DNA from: Riptortus pedestris
Taxonomy: Eukaryota > Arthropoda > Insecta > Hemiptera > Alydidae
Length of the DNA stretch: 64,000 bases
Assembly (NCBI GenBank): GCA_019009955.1
Contig: CM032230.1
Span: forward strand, 106,762,501-106,826,500
Reading direction: 5' to 3'
Part shown: piece by piece, positions 23,757 to 33,584 of the stretch
How positions within the stretch are numbered: position 1 is the first letter of the stretch
Layout: each line of letters starts with the position of its first letter
Notes under the pieces: model-generated
The model's database searches: none
Seen by the model: the letters and a program-made list of their open reading frames with translations, nothing else
What the model was told of the DNA's origin: nothing
Translations under genes and position numbers: made by a program

Positions 23757-24510
23757 AATATTATTTATTTATTATTCATACAATAATCGCATTTCGTGAC
23801 TGGGCCGATTTAGCTACGAATCAGTTATTTAACTTATGTAATCACTTTATTATATTTACGAAAGTAAGCTCATTTCTGCAAAAAGTTTCAGTATTTTCAT
23901 GCATTATAATTTTTTGAAATTTGTTCTTATGTTTCAAGTAGTGTAATACTCGGTCTATATACGTGCTACAGTCCTGTAGTAATTCAGACAAAGTGTATGG
24001 TAGGTGGCAGTAGGGTTCGTCTTCTCCAGTAAGTAGGTAAGGGTGAGTCAGTCGTGAATGGCCAATTCTTAACCTCGTTAAAACTACTTCTTCCGTGTCC
24101 GTAGTTTCAGGTATATTGTCTATCGTAAGTTTCAGGGCTTCAAGCTCAGCTGTATATATGCTAGTATCACAATATAGACAGATGCCAGTTTCTATGAAGC
24201 AGGTTTTTGTTATTGAATGATGTTTTTGATACAATTCTTTGTATCGTAATGAATGTTGTAGGATATTTTCTGGTTCAAAAGGCTCTCCAATTCTAAAGTG
24301 TATATACGTCAAGGGGTTAACTTCTACCGCCCAGTATTCAATGTTAGTGGTGAATTGGGAGTTGTAATATAATTGTCCCCGCCTCCTAGGACCAGCTGTA
24401 GATTTGCTCTGCTTCGTGGTATAAATTAACAGCTTGCGGTCTGTTAAAGCAGTTAGCTGTCGTCCATCCACCGAGTATCGAGAATGTTTTATTGCCCTGA
24501 ATGTCACCAA
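23757..24510 (-). pseudogene. Decayed LINE, RNase H and C-terminal zinc-knuckle region
   Basis: A 222-codon frame contains SIYTAELEALKLTIDN, the second acidic motif of LINE-type RNase H. A deletion follows, then TRLRIGHSRLTHPYLLTGED, PYCHLP, TLSELLQDCSTY, the usual RLRIGH-(S/T)-R-LTH...C...L...H(I/L)L-x-(D/E)C terminus of I/R1/Jockey-like elements with RNase H. The first RNase H acidic motif is not visible. Downstream on the same strand the sequence ends AATAAATAAATAA near 23757, consistent with a LINE 3-prime end. The element is 5-prime truncated and internally deleted. Confidence 0.75.
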
Positions 24511-24648
24511 TAAATCTCGGTAATACGTGTAGGCCTATTCATTGGAATGTCCTTCTTAATGCAGTTCTGTTTTGACGTCATATGTTGCATTAATGGCATA
24601 TATAGATAGACAGAAGTATTAATTTCTCTTGTTCTTTTCTAAGGCTGC

Positions 24649-24652
<4 letters not shown>

Positions 24653-24714
<62 letters not shown>
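24653..24714. repeat. (AT)31 microsatellite between two opposed LINE remnants
   Basis: Pure AT run of 62 bp with CATACATG at its right edge. Flanking words are not family A. Confidence 0.95.
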
Positions 24715-24718
<4 letters not shown>

Positions 24719-24819
24719 CATGAGTGGGAGTGTGTAATGTAGTACATGTGTAACCCTCTGGCTGAATCCTGGTATTACATCTAAATTTGAACTGACCTCA
24801 TTTTCAAAACCTCCTAGTT

Positions 24820-25905
24820 TTTAAAAAGCTCTACTGAAGAATACAATCTCAGAATTCCATTAAGTTCAGGGTGTAGTCTTCCTGCATTAAATGATTACTT
24901 TAAACTACCGGTTTCACAACATCAGTGGCATGGATTGAAAACATTGACATCCAACTTATTTACTGATGGAAGCAAAATTGACAACAATACGCCTGGAGCA
25001 GCATTAATTGTCGCGTCTACAAGTGGACATATTCTAAAATACAAATGCCGACTTGATGCTAGATGCTGCTGTTTCAACAATCGAGATGAAAAATATACTG
25101 TTTTAAAAGATACTGAATTTATTATAAAATCACCATATACTCTAAACCAAAATACGATCATACACACACGACTCTCATTTACTCAATACGTAACCCTACT
25201 ATACACGACCCGCTCAAAGAAAACATTATCCAAACTATTTTGAAAATTAAATCTACACATAAAAAGCCTATTCAGAAGATATTCGAAACGACGAACGAGT
25301 TAAATTAGCTAAGGAAGTAGTTCAAGATATAATAATAGTCCCAGAATTCACACTCGAACCACTCCATTCACCATTAAAAAAGACGTACCGACACAATACA
25401 TAAATGGGGCAGAGAATGGACGACATTTAATCTTACAGTTTGCACCAATATACCAAATATAACTCACATAAAATCTATTACTGCTCTACATTTAATCGAA
25501 ATAGCTCAAATGTAATAATGAAAATAATTCTAAAAAGAGGTAAAAAGGCCAGAAACACCTCATATATTATTTAATGAATATAATTAAGAACTCATGAAGT
25601 TTATCAAATGTATAGATATGGATGTAGCAAAAATATATTAGAATTTAAAGCTGATTATGAGGAATAAGAATTATAATTCAGTATATTTGGCTTTGTATAG
25701 ACTCGCAAATTAAAGAAGAGAAAATCCGTAACTTCGGATGATTTTAAATTTATTTTAAGTTTCTTTTCAATTTCATTTATTAATTTTATTTTATTATCTC
25801 GATTATTCCACAATTTCATTTTTTTAATTATATTATAGTAATCCATTAAATTGAAAATGTTGATATGTCATGTGGCAGTGGAACATGTACTAAATAAATA
25901 AATGA
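24820..25905 (+). pseudogene. Decayed LINE with RNase H N-terminal motif
   Basis: The frame at 24935-25243 has NLFTDGSKIDNNTPGAALIV, the DGSK catalytic start of a LINE RNase H domain, then a frameshifted continuation. Later stretches are interrupted by stops, with fragments resembling the middle of an RNase H or tether. The locus ends in CATGTACTAAATAAATAAAT at about 25885-25905, matching LINE 3-prime tails elsewhere in the window. It points away from the LINE remnant at 23757-24510. Confidence 0.65.
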
Positions 25906-26149
25906 CTTCTTATAGGGTTACTATGAGGAGAAAAAAAAAGCAATAGCTGTTGCTCTAGGGCGCTCCTCCCTCCACATTTAATTCAGGAAGACTACTTTTT
26001 TTTTAATCCTAAACTGCTGAATCCTGCAAAATCGATCACTCAAAATTATACTGAATTTCTATTATAATTCCGCAAAATATTAAGAGTTGGTAAGTACGGT
26101 CTACATATCAACAGAACAGATGCAGGAGTAGTCAAAATAAATAACTCAC
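25906..26149. other. Intron flank downstream of exon 3, nothing recognised
   Basis: Short AT-rich segment between the LINE tail and the receptor exon 3 donor. Confidence 0.4.
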
Positions 26150-26346
26150 TTGACATATGGCGGCGCTAGCCTGTAGATAAGGGGTGATAAGGGAGGCCTG
26201 CTGAGGTGCCCTAGGCCAGCTAGAGGCGGACCTGCCCAGAGGAGGGTGTAGCTATACCACCGCCAAGAGATGAGGAGAGAGCGGAGGGCTCGTAGTCCCT
26301 GGGGCACTCCTGGCCCCAATCTCACCACGCTATCTCCAAGGCCTTC
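26150..26346 (-). CDS. Nmdar2: Nmdar2 exon 3, amino-terminal domain lobe 1-2 linker
   Basis: Acceptor tttttttcag, 65 codons plus two bases (AA), donor GTGAGT. It joins exon 2 in phase 0 and exon 4 as AA+A (Lys). Peptide landmarks are EGLGDSVVRLGPGVPQGL, ALRSLLISWRWYSYTLLW and SPLIYRLAPPYVK. The R-L-G-P...Q...L...L...WRWYSYTLL pattern matches the segment where GluN2 proteins have F-(Q/R)-F/L-GPS...Q...M/L...YDWY-F-S-I/L, the start of lobe 2. There are no stops, the frame is far richer in G+C than its surroundings, and splice borders are canonical. Confidence 0.85.
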
Positions 26347-26931
26347 CTGAAAAAAATATACAGTGTAACCATTTAATTTCATATTATATCATCGAAATAA
26401 ACTCATTGGTAAATGAAAGGGTCATATAAAATCCACGTGAAATAAATATGTTCTCTTCTCCTTTTTCATTTTTTAAGAAAATCTTCTTTTACATATTTAT
26501 ACAAAGAGTTACTGCTGTCTTTTTAAAACACAAGTATATTTTACAAAATGTATTTTTCATCTATTAAGTGACGGTCACGCCTACATTGTCTCTGGTCCTT
26601 GAGCAGTTAGCCCTAAGCCCTTATGCCCCCCCCCCATTGTATTTCTTCTTCCTTTCACTAAAAACCTAACTACATACTTCACTTGACCTTTAGTCTACAA
26701 ATGTGTTACGTCACCTGTGAATTACGAAGTATATTTTTACAATTAGACTACAGTTGCGTCTTGTTTAAAAAATGCAAGGATTATTATTTTTTAAATATTT
26801 TCTCCCTTGCCCGCACAGAGTAAATTCTTAAATGAGGCCAGAAATACCTGTTTTCACGCTCTTTTTTGTGTTCTCGAATAAATTCTTGACGATTACTCCT
26901 CAGAATGTTTAATTATTTATGTTTTTTTATT

Positions 26932-27340
26932 GAAGCTTCGCACCTATGGCGATGTTGCTTTAAACAAAAGCTTTATAAAACAGAAAACAAAAAATGAAAC
27001 TAACAAATACAGAAGTGGCACCCAAAACCGAAAAGGAACACAAAACAGAATGAAAAAAAAAAGCAGAAAGAAAAAGAAGCAACAACAGAAATGGAAAACA
27101 AATAGAAACGGAACACAAAACAGGAATGTGGGAAAAATCAGTAATAGAAAACAAAATCGGAAATGGAACTCAAAAACAAAAATGAAACACAACAAAGAAC
27201 AAACTACATCAAAAGGGAACAAACATAAAGAAAAAATGTAAAACTAGGAACAAAACTGAATACTGAAATATCGAGTAATATCGGGCAATAGGGAAATCAT
27301 TCATAAAATATTTAAATAATGAATAAAAAGATAAACAAAA
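26932..27340 (-). repeat. LINE 3-prime end, minus orientation, with T-rich UTR
   Basis: At 26932-26960 lies the block GAAGCTTCGCACCTATGGCG, then ATGTTGCTT, preceded by TTTTATT. The same block recurs at 29364, 54185 and 63687. On the minus strand it reads as a terminal block followed by AATAAA-type tail. The 380 bp to its right are strongly A-rich on plus (T-rich on minus), like the T-rich 3-prime UTR of the LINE at 32282-32876. Long open frames here are compositional artefacts. Confidence 0.5.
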
Positions 27341-28720
27341 AATAAAATAGGCGTCTAAAATGAATAAAATAATTAAGGTTTCTATACAAAAAAGAGCTGT
27401 TAAAGGTTATATTTTGTTTATATGATTGAACACTCATATGCACTCTCACTCTCACACACACACACATAGAATGTTGATGTTTCAAATCTAGGATTCTAAT
27501 TATGCACCTCCCATTCTCATTTAAATCGATCAAGCGGGAGGGGTTGGCTCTTAGGAGAAAATACAAAATAATAAATTTCTCAGTACCCATCAGGGATACA
27601 GAAGTTGAGAATTGGAACTTTTTTCAACAGACGCATGGTTAGGACACACGATTGCACGCCACTACCAAATGAGTAAAGCATTCTGTTTATTAAGTTTAAC
27701 AGGATTACAAGGAAGTCATGTCATGCACAATAAGAATTTTTCAGGATGTATGGGCAGCGTCGTTACCTTCATCAGATTCAATATTGTCAACTGTAAGAGA
27801 CTCCCTACTCCGAGTGTTCCAGAAGTCTGTTATCATCAGATTTATATTAACAGCTTTTGATGGCAGCGAGCCTACCGAAAATATTTTGCATAACAAAGAG
27901 TTATCGCAGCACACACTTCTGGCTTATTGTGCCTATATAGAATTAATTTTTCTCCTTCTCCATACAATGCGGAGCTAGGCATCCAACGTGCGGGTCTCTT
28001 TTCAGTTAAATCCCTTTATTTCATCCATTCTCTTTCTTCTACACATGAGTCTGTATCCACCACAAGGGCCTTTGAACCATTATCTGGTCTTATGAAACCA
28101 GCTGATATAACAGAAAAACTACAAAATCACCTAGGCTCTCTACCACAACTCACCTCACTAATAACTAATATAAAAATCTTGACGCTTTAAAAGAGGTTAG
28201 TCATAAACATTACTTTTGGAGCCTTTATTTTTGAACAGAATGGACATATAGAGAATAAGAAGCAAAATTGAACTTTATGTGTCATTCTGTTTTTAGAGTA
28301 TATGGCATACAAGGAACCACAAATTCCATCAGACATTTACCCAATCTACGAGAAAGTGAAATTGCCAGAATAAATGTTTTCTGTCACCGGAGCGTGACAA
28401 GGACAGGCTCCCTTATTTTATATAGTCCCCCCCCCTTTCTTTCTTCTATTTTATAAGCCGGGACTAATCGACCACACGTGACTCTTTCTTTAATTCCACT
28501 TTTTTCATGTTTCAAAATTGTTGTCGAAGTGGGAAAATTATGAAAAATATGTCTTGGCATATTAAGTGCTTAAAAACTCTTTTTGAGAACTGCTTATTCT
28601 TAATTTATTGAGCATAACTAATTTTCTTAAGTTGATGAAGGGTCATTCTACCTTGTTATTGACCGACAGAAGCGGTAGAAAAAAAGAAAATTATAAGATA
28701 AATATAAGAATAAAGCTAAG
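27341..28720. other. Unrecognised DNA with possible decayed coding
   Basis: Between 27612 and 28190 several overlapping plus frames of 80-90 codons and somewhat higher G+C hint at decayed retroelement coding, but no motif is recognisable. A (CA)n run is at about 27455-27468. Confidence 0.3.
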
Positions 28721-28732
28721 CAGTCCGTCACG

Positions 28733-28962
28733 CAGGAGCTGCGTAAACGAATCAGATTTCCCACGTGCTCGCATGCCACATACTGATCTCATCTCTCCAA
28801 ATATTGTCTATTTCCTAATAAAAATTCAATGAAAAGAAGTATGCAGTAAATAAAATCTTAAGCGATGACGTCATTACACATCGTATTTTCATGTATCTCT
28901 TCCCTTAAGGGAAATTACCTATCAGTCAAAATTATATTTGTATTTATGTATGTATGTATGTG

Positions 28963-29016
<54 letters not shown>

Positions 29017-29190
29017 CGCTCTAGCTGTCGCAATTTATGTTTGATCGTTAACAAACTCGATATAAAAAGACCCCTACTCATCAGTTTTTTTACAAAGATA
29101 TAGAGCGTATGTGGTGAGGTGAGATCACAAATGTGTTACACCAGCATTTGGGAAATCAGCTTAGTCCAATTTCTTTTTTATACCGAAAGA
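28733..29190. repeat. Composite of family A left end and inverted right part
   Basis: The plus-strand left end GTCCGTCACGCAGGAGCTGC is at 28733, then 'cagatttcccacgtgct'. At 28903 a right-end palindrome CCCTTAAGGGAAATTA appears, then a compound TA/GT microsatellite (28948-29013). Next is the inverted arm 'accgctctagctgtcgcaat' and an inverted left-end scrap 'cagcatttgggaaatcagc' near 29142. It looks like two elements fused or nested. Confidence 0.55.
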
Positions 29191-29305
29191 TCCTTTATGG
29201 GCCGGCATCAAATATTTGATACAAAGGTGGCTCAAGTGATAAGAAATGGTGTTTATATTTCCAATATTAGGTATCTTTTAATTAAAAATGTTTATAGGAA
29301 GATTG

Positions 29306-29359
<54 letters not shown>
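29306..29359. repeat. (AT)n microsatellite
   Basis: AT/TA run of about 54 bp with one G interruption, adjoining the LINE-end block at 29364. Confidence 0.95.
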
Positions 29360-29363
<4 letters not shown>

Positions 29364-29700
29364 AGAGCTTTGCAAATAGAGCGATAGTGTTCTATAAACA
29401 ACAAAAACAAAATATCATAAACATAAGGTAAAACTTGAAAACAACTAATAGAATACAAATATAACTAAAAGTATAAAACAACAAATACTAGAAAAAAAAG
29501 GGAAAAAATAATGAGTAACAACAATGTACAAAAACACACAAAAATTGAAATTAAGAAAGGACAACAAAATAGAAAACTAGATTAGATACTGAACAAAAAT
29601 AACACTACAACCAAACTAAAGAACATACGAAAAAAAAGTGCAACGAAACAATATATACAAATTATTTTTAAAAAAATAACATAGTAGGGTAAAATAAATT
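29364..29700 (-). repeat. LINE 3-prime end block with A-rich (plus) flank
   Basis: GAGCTTTGCAAATAGAGCGA at 29364 is a diverged copy of the block at 26932, 54185 and 63687, followed by about 300 bp that is A-rich on plus. Confidence 0.45.
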
Positions 29701-29725
29701 TAATAAGATTAAATGATAAAAAAAA

Positions 29726-30016
29726 GTCTATCACGCAGGGGCTGCGTTAATTAAGCAGATTTCCCTCAAAACGTTAAAGTTCAATGTGACTAATATTTGG
29801 TATTTAGGCTTCATATAATGTGCTTCATAATATAACAGCTTATTGATATTAAGACATGAATAGGAGTAAGGGTTTACTTAAGGTCGAAAACTAAAATATG
29901 TAAACATCTCGGCTAATCATCAAGCTGGTGGAAAAACGTACATATGAACATTCATGGAGCATTACATTTACAGTAAGATTGGTTCAAGACAATTATTCGA
30001 TCCGACCTAGAGAAAA
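29726..30016 (+). repeat. Family A element, 3-prime truncated (copy A10a)
   Basis: The left end GTCTATCACGCAGGGGCTGC is followed by AAGCAGATTTCCC, 'atatttggtatttaggctt', 'catgaataggagtaa', 'tcggctaatcatcaagct' and 'attcgatccgacc'. There it is cut by the start of a second copy. Confidence 0.75.
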
Positions 30017-30138
30017 ACTCCGTCACGCAGTGGCTACGTTAACTAAGCAGATTTCCCACGTGCGCCACAAATTTGAATTTACCTCAAAATGTAAAAATTC
30101 AATGAGAACAATATTTGGTATTTACTCTTAATAATAAA
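30017..30138 (+). repeat. Family A left-end fragment abutting receptor exon 2 (copy A10b)
   Basis: CTCCGTCACGCAGTGGCTAC and AAGCAGATTTCCCACGTGCG give the left end. Similarity runs to 'aacaatatttggtattta' and stops near 30138, about 28 bp short of the exon 2 donor at 30166. It lies in the intron on the downstream side of the exon, antisense to the gene. Confidence 0.75.
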
Positions 30139-30166
30139 GGCTAAATTGATAGTAAAAATAGTTTAC

Positions 30167-30416
30167 CTGTAGGTATTGGTGGCCACCGATCCATAGAGTT
30201 GGTAGGGAGAGGGAAGCAGAGGCGATGGCTAGAGAGGGTGCAGGGCCGAAGAGGAGGAGAGCAGCTAGCTTCCTTCCTGCCCAGGCTGTACATGCTGAGG
30301 TCAGGCCTGCCTCTAGCTCTGTCAGGATCGGCCGTAGCGGGCCGCCGCCCAGCGATCTCTCCACAGACCGGGCAAGGCCCGTCTCCCCTCGGGGGTACAC
30401 CACTCCCACGTACAAT
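30167..30416 (-). CDS. Nmdar2: Nmdar2 exon 2, amino-terminal domain lobe 1
   Basis: Acceptor tgtttag precedes A-TTG-TAC. The leading A completes the Ala codon split from exon 1, and 83 full codons follow to CTACAG, donor GTAAAC (phase 0). The frame starts LYVGVVYPRGE, a typical first beta strand of a periplasmic-binding-protein-like fold, and continues through ERSLGGGPLRPILTELEAGL to LTSACTAWAGRKLAALLLFG and LPTLWIGGHQYLQ. The Cys in SACTAW is near residue 69 of the precursor and matches the position of the first Cys of the GluN2 amino-terminal disulfide. TLWIGGH corresponds to the family's P(I/T)LGIHGG-type strand. The exon sits 27.5 kb from exon 1 and 3.8 kb from exon 3. A repeat-family-A fragment ends about 28 bp from its donor side (see 30017-30138). 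Confidence 0.85.
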
Positions 30417-30474
30417 CTAAACAACAAATTGCATACGTCACTTAACACGTACAAAGATATATTTATATATATAT

Positions 30475-31415
30475 ACTAGCTCAGATACCCGGCTACGCCC
30501 GGGAATTGATTTGAGGCTGAATGGTGATGGTATTTTTTTGGCAAGGCTTTCCTTTACACAATATCCCAGTGTTTAGGGCTAATACCCGTCGTTTCTGTGG
30601 ATTTGTTAATAAAAAAATTTGTAAATTCAGGCTTCCCTTATAACCCCCACTCTTGCCCGTTCCTAGAAATGTTAGTAGGGCTTATTATAAGGATGGCGTT
30701 AGTGCTAATACACATACCGAGTGTTTTATTTAGTTCAGTTGAGTCTTTTGTGCCAAATAAAATTGTTGTCTCCCGCTATAATTTTTAGCGTATAACGCCT
30801 TTACAATTCGGTAGACGACGATAGTGTATATAAAAAAAGTTTCTCTAAATAACAAAATAAACAACTTTTGTCATGTACATATTTGCCGCAAAAACCAATA
30901 AGTAACGAAATATCGCTATTTTTAATTTCAGGCCTCCCTTATAACCCCCACTCCTGCCCTTACCTAGAAATGTTAGTATGGCTTATTATGAGGAAGTCGT
31001 TAATACTAATTCACATACCGAGTTTGGTTTAGTTCGGTTGAGTCTTTTGTGCCAAGTAAAATATTGGACTTCCGCTATAGTTTTTAGCGTATAACTCATT
31101 TATACTTCCGTATACGGCAAAAGTGCATATAACAAAAGTTACTCTAAATTACAAAATAAACTACTTTTGTTATGGGCATATTTGCTGAAAAAGCAATAGG
31201 AAACGAAATATCGCTATTTTTAATTTCAGGCCTCCCTTATAACCCCCACTCCTGTTTGTCTCAGAGGATATTAATATAGCCTAAAGTCTAAGTTGGGTTA
31301 GTTGTAATATACATACCAAGTTTCATAAAATTCGGTTCAGCCGTTTATGCGTGAAAAGGTAACAAACAAACAAACAAATAAACAAACAAACAAACAAACA
31401 AACAAACAAACAAAC
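30475..31415 (+). repeat. Non-LTR 3-prime region with ~300-bp internal tandem repeats and (CAAA)n tail
   Basis: It starts 'ctagctcagatacccggcta' at about 30476. A block beginning GC(C/T)TCCCTTATAACCCCCAC occurs at 30631, 30932 and 31230, giving periods of 301 and 298 bp. After the third partial unit it ends 'cataccaagtttcat', 'aattcggttcagccgtttat' and a (CAAA)n tail at about 31362-31415. This ending is familiar from RTE-like and related non-LTR repeats in arthropods. There is no coding frame. Confidence 0.7.
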
Positions 31416-31531
31416 AGACACGAAAGAAACAAAATGCAGTTATGGTGTCTATGACATGTGCAACGAAAAAGTATCGTAAAATTTCTAGAAAAAAATCAAT
31501 GTACAGACAGAGGTTACAATTTTATATATAT

Positions 31532-32116
31532 TGTTATGTTTTATTACAAAAATCAGTAATAAACGTTTACAAGAGTTCTTTTGGATTGCAAAATTAAACA
31601 CACACAAGCTACACAGTTTTTATCACTGCATAATTTATTTAACAACACGCTACAAACTTTGTTAATTATTCATAACTACTACTCACAGTATGCACTGATT
31701 GCTTCACTGTTCTTGTTATTACACAGTCCAATAATTCACTCACGATCACTGAAGTTCACAAAAGACGGCACTCCATTGTCTTTTACTTCGCGATGTTAAC
31801 GCACTGCACTGTCTTAAACACGGCACGACGCTGTTCTTTACTGAGTCACGGCATAACACTGTTCTTCACATAAAAACACTTTACCGCACTTCACTATGTC
31901 TCACTGAAGCACTGATGATTACTTGAAAACAGCTGAGAAAAAACTAACTGTCGGGCGAGTTGCACATGCTTATATAGAGGAGGGGGAACATCAGAGAACG
32001 AAGGTCTCTTTAATCTGGAAAAATCCGGCGCCAACAGTCCCTCGGTCGGCACCTTTCATCTCCCTCGCATACGCGGCTATCTCTGTTAATCCTTCATGTA
32101 TTTAATTGTCGCAACA
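31532..32116 (-). mobile_element. Solo LTR-like element
   Basis: The segment starts TGTTATG and ends CGCAACA, so it has TGTT...AACA borders. Read on minus it has a TATATAAGC promoter-like box near 31975, then a run of short related words (GTGCCGTG..., CAGTG...) and a GTTTATTACTG segment near the end, as in Ty3-type LTRs. A second copy is at 57098-57675. No gag or pol flanks it, so it looks like a solo LTR. Flanking AT-rich bases do not give a clean target duplication. Confidence 0.6.
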
Positions 32117-32231
32117 CTATATATGCTTCAAACCTCCAACCAGAAACACAACATAATTGGCGAAAAGCGTATCATTTTCACGAGCAAAACTCTTTAACGC
32201 TATGTCCGAATGTGTTAAGTCTATTAAAAAA
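32117..32231 (+). pseudogene. LINE ORF2 C-terminal scrap, left part
   Basis: The end reads as a decayed L-x-N-(A/G)-x-x-E-x-(I/V)KS-(I/T)-KK, matching the frame at 35298-35405. The probable continuation is at 33338, after the inserted family A element. Confidence 0.5.
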
Positions 32232-33337
32232 TCCGTCTCGGACGAGCTTCGTTAACTAAGCAGATGTCAAACGTGCGTCAACTTACTGTAAAACACATAC
32301 TGACTGACTGCACACTAGTGAAAACGTACCCATGGTCCACAAATGTATGCGAACTACTTACCGACAGTAGCCAATTTATAGATGATGTTTTTAAGTATTT
32401 AAGAAATAATGGATCACTTGATGAAATATAAAATCTATTATCTACAATTATTAAAGTAAAATATAGCAAGCACTGTGGAATACAAGTTTTGCCTCCTTCC
32501 AGTCTAACTATTATAGTTTTTCTTTTATTTTTATTTATCTTTTTTTTTCTTTGTTGTTTTATTTTTATCTTATATTTTCCTCATGTTGTAAATATACTAA
32601 CAATTTATATTTAGTTTTGTCCATTCTATTTATTCTGTACATTTGTAAAAGTTAGCTTTGTAAAAATTTTAATATTTATTTAATCTCGTAAAGCTATATT
32701 CTAACATCTTAAAATATGAATCGCCATTGTAGCGGCATGGTCCTATTTATTTTGTACTTTTGCAACATTAAGCTTTGATAAAATGTTAACAATAATTTAA
32801 TTTTGTAAAATTATATTCAAACATGTTAATATATGAATCACCATTGTAGGGGCATCTCAAATAAATAATAATAACATGCGTCAAGTATTTGCATTTATCT
32901 CCAAACATAAAACTTCATGAGAACAATATTTGGTATTTCGCCATCATATCAAGTGCTGTATAATACAACAGCTTATTGTAAATATAACATGTGTAGGAAT
33001 GGAGGTTTACTAAAGACCAAAATTAAGAAATGCAAATATGTCGGTTAATAATCAAGATAGCGAAAACACGTTCATAACGACATTTATAGAACATTACATT
33101 TTCAATAAGAATGGTTCTATACACTTTTTCGATCCGACGCATATTAACGGTGGTATTAAGAATTTTCTTCTGTTCTTTAGTTTTAAATAAAACGTTTAAA
33201 TATCGAGTTTGGTAACGATCAAACAAAAATTGCGACCGCTTGAGCGTTAACAGACAAATATATGTAAATAAATGTTTCGAAAATCTCGTTATGAGTACTA
33301 CCTCAACAGCTGATTACGCTTAAGGGAAATCTTCTAA
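32232..33337 (+). mobile_element. Family A element interrupted by a LINE (copy A13)
   Basis: Left part 32232-32281: a TCCGTCTCGGACGAGC variant, TAAGCAGATGTC and GTGCGTCAA. Right part from 32877: TGCGTCAAGTATTTGCATTT through 'tcggttaataatcaagatag', 'gatccgacgcatattaacgg', 'tcgagtttggtaacgatc', 'aattgcgaccgcttgagcgt', to GCTTAAGGGAAATCTTCTAAA. The microsatellite is absent and the right arm is shortened. The two parts are split by a LINE at 32282-32876 with TGCGTCAA on both sides. Confidence 0.75.
32282..32876 (+). mobile_element. 5-prime truncated LINE inserted in family A copy A13
   Basis: The coding tail from about 32278 reads QLTVKHILTDCTLVKT, then a stop after LRNNGSLDEI near 32431. LTV-x-HIL-x-(D/E)C is the C-terminal zinc-knuckle end of RNase-H-bearing LINEs. 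The 3-prime UTR is T-rich (32510-32600). It contains two copies of a ~120-bp unit ending 'aatcRccattgtagNggcat' (about 32720 and 32855), and closes CTCAAATAAATAATAATAAC. TGCGTCAA (32274-32281 and 32877-32884) is an 8-bp target duplication. Confidence 0.8.
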
Positions 33338-33584
33338 AAATATTCTTTGTCACTACATGTCAGAATATTGTTTTTATACTCAAGATGAATACTTCCTTCT
33401 TCTCAAAACAGGCTATCTGCTCCAGCGGTAGGGTCTTTTTTACTTAATACATGCCAGTTAATTTTCTAAGTAAAAGGTGATCACGATAACATATCATTTG
33501 ATATTAGATACGCCTACTACCATGTGATCATTTATCTTCAGTATACTTTCAGGTTAAAAGTTTAGGGAGTGTTTATTTTTTATT

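Noticed and set aside
26930..27241. Lys/Asn/Gln-rich plus frame (103 codons) and Phe-rich minus frame over the same bases
   Set aside because: Both arise from A-rich/T-rich low-complexity DNA with no start context, domain or splice support.
30477..30520. Self-complementary GATACCCGGCTACGCCCGGG as a regulatory or att site
   Set aside because: It is the familiar start of a dispersed non-LTR/SINE-like tail in arthropods and is explained by the repeat at 30475-31415.
31362..31415. (CAAA)n as a telomere-like or CRISPR-like repeat
   Set aside because: It is the simple tail of the adjacent non-LTR repeat. There are no spacers and no telomeric motif.
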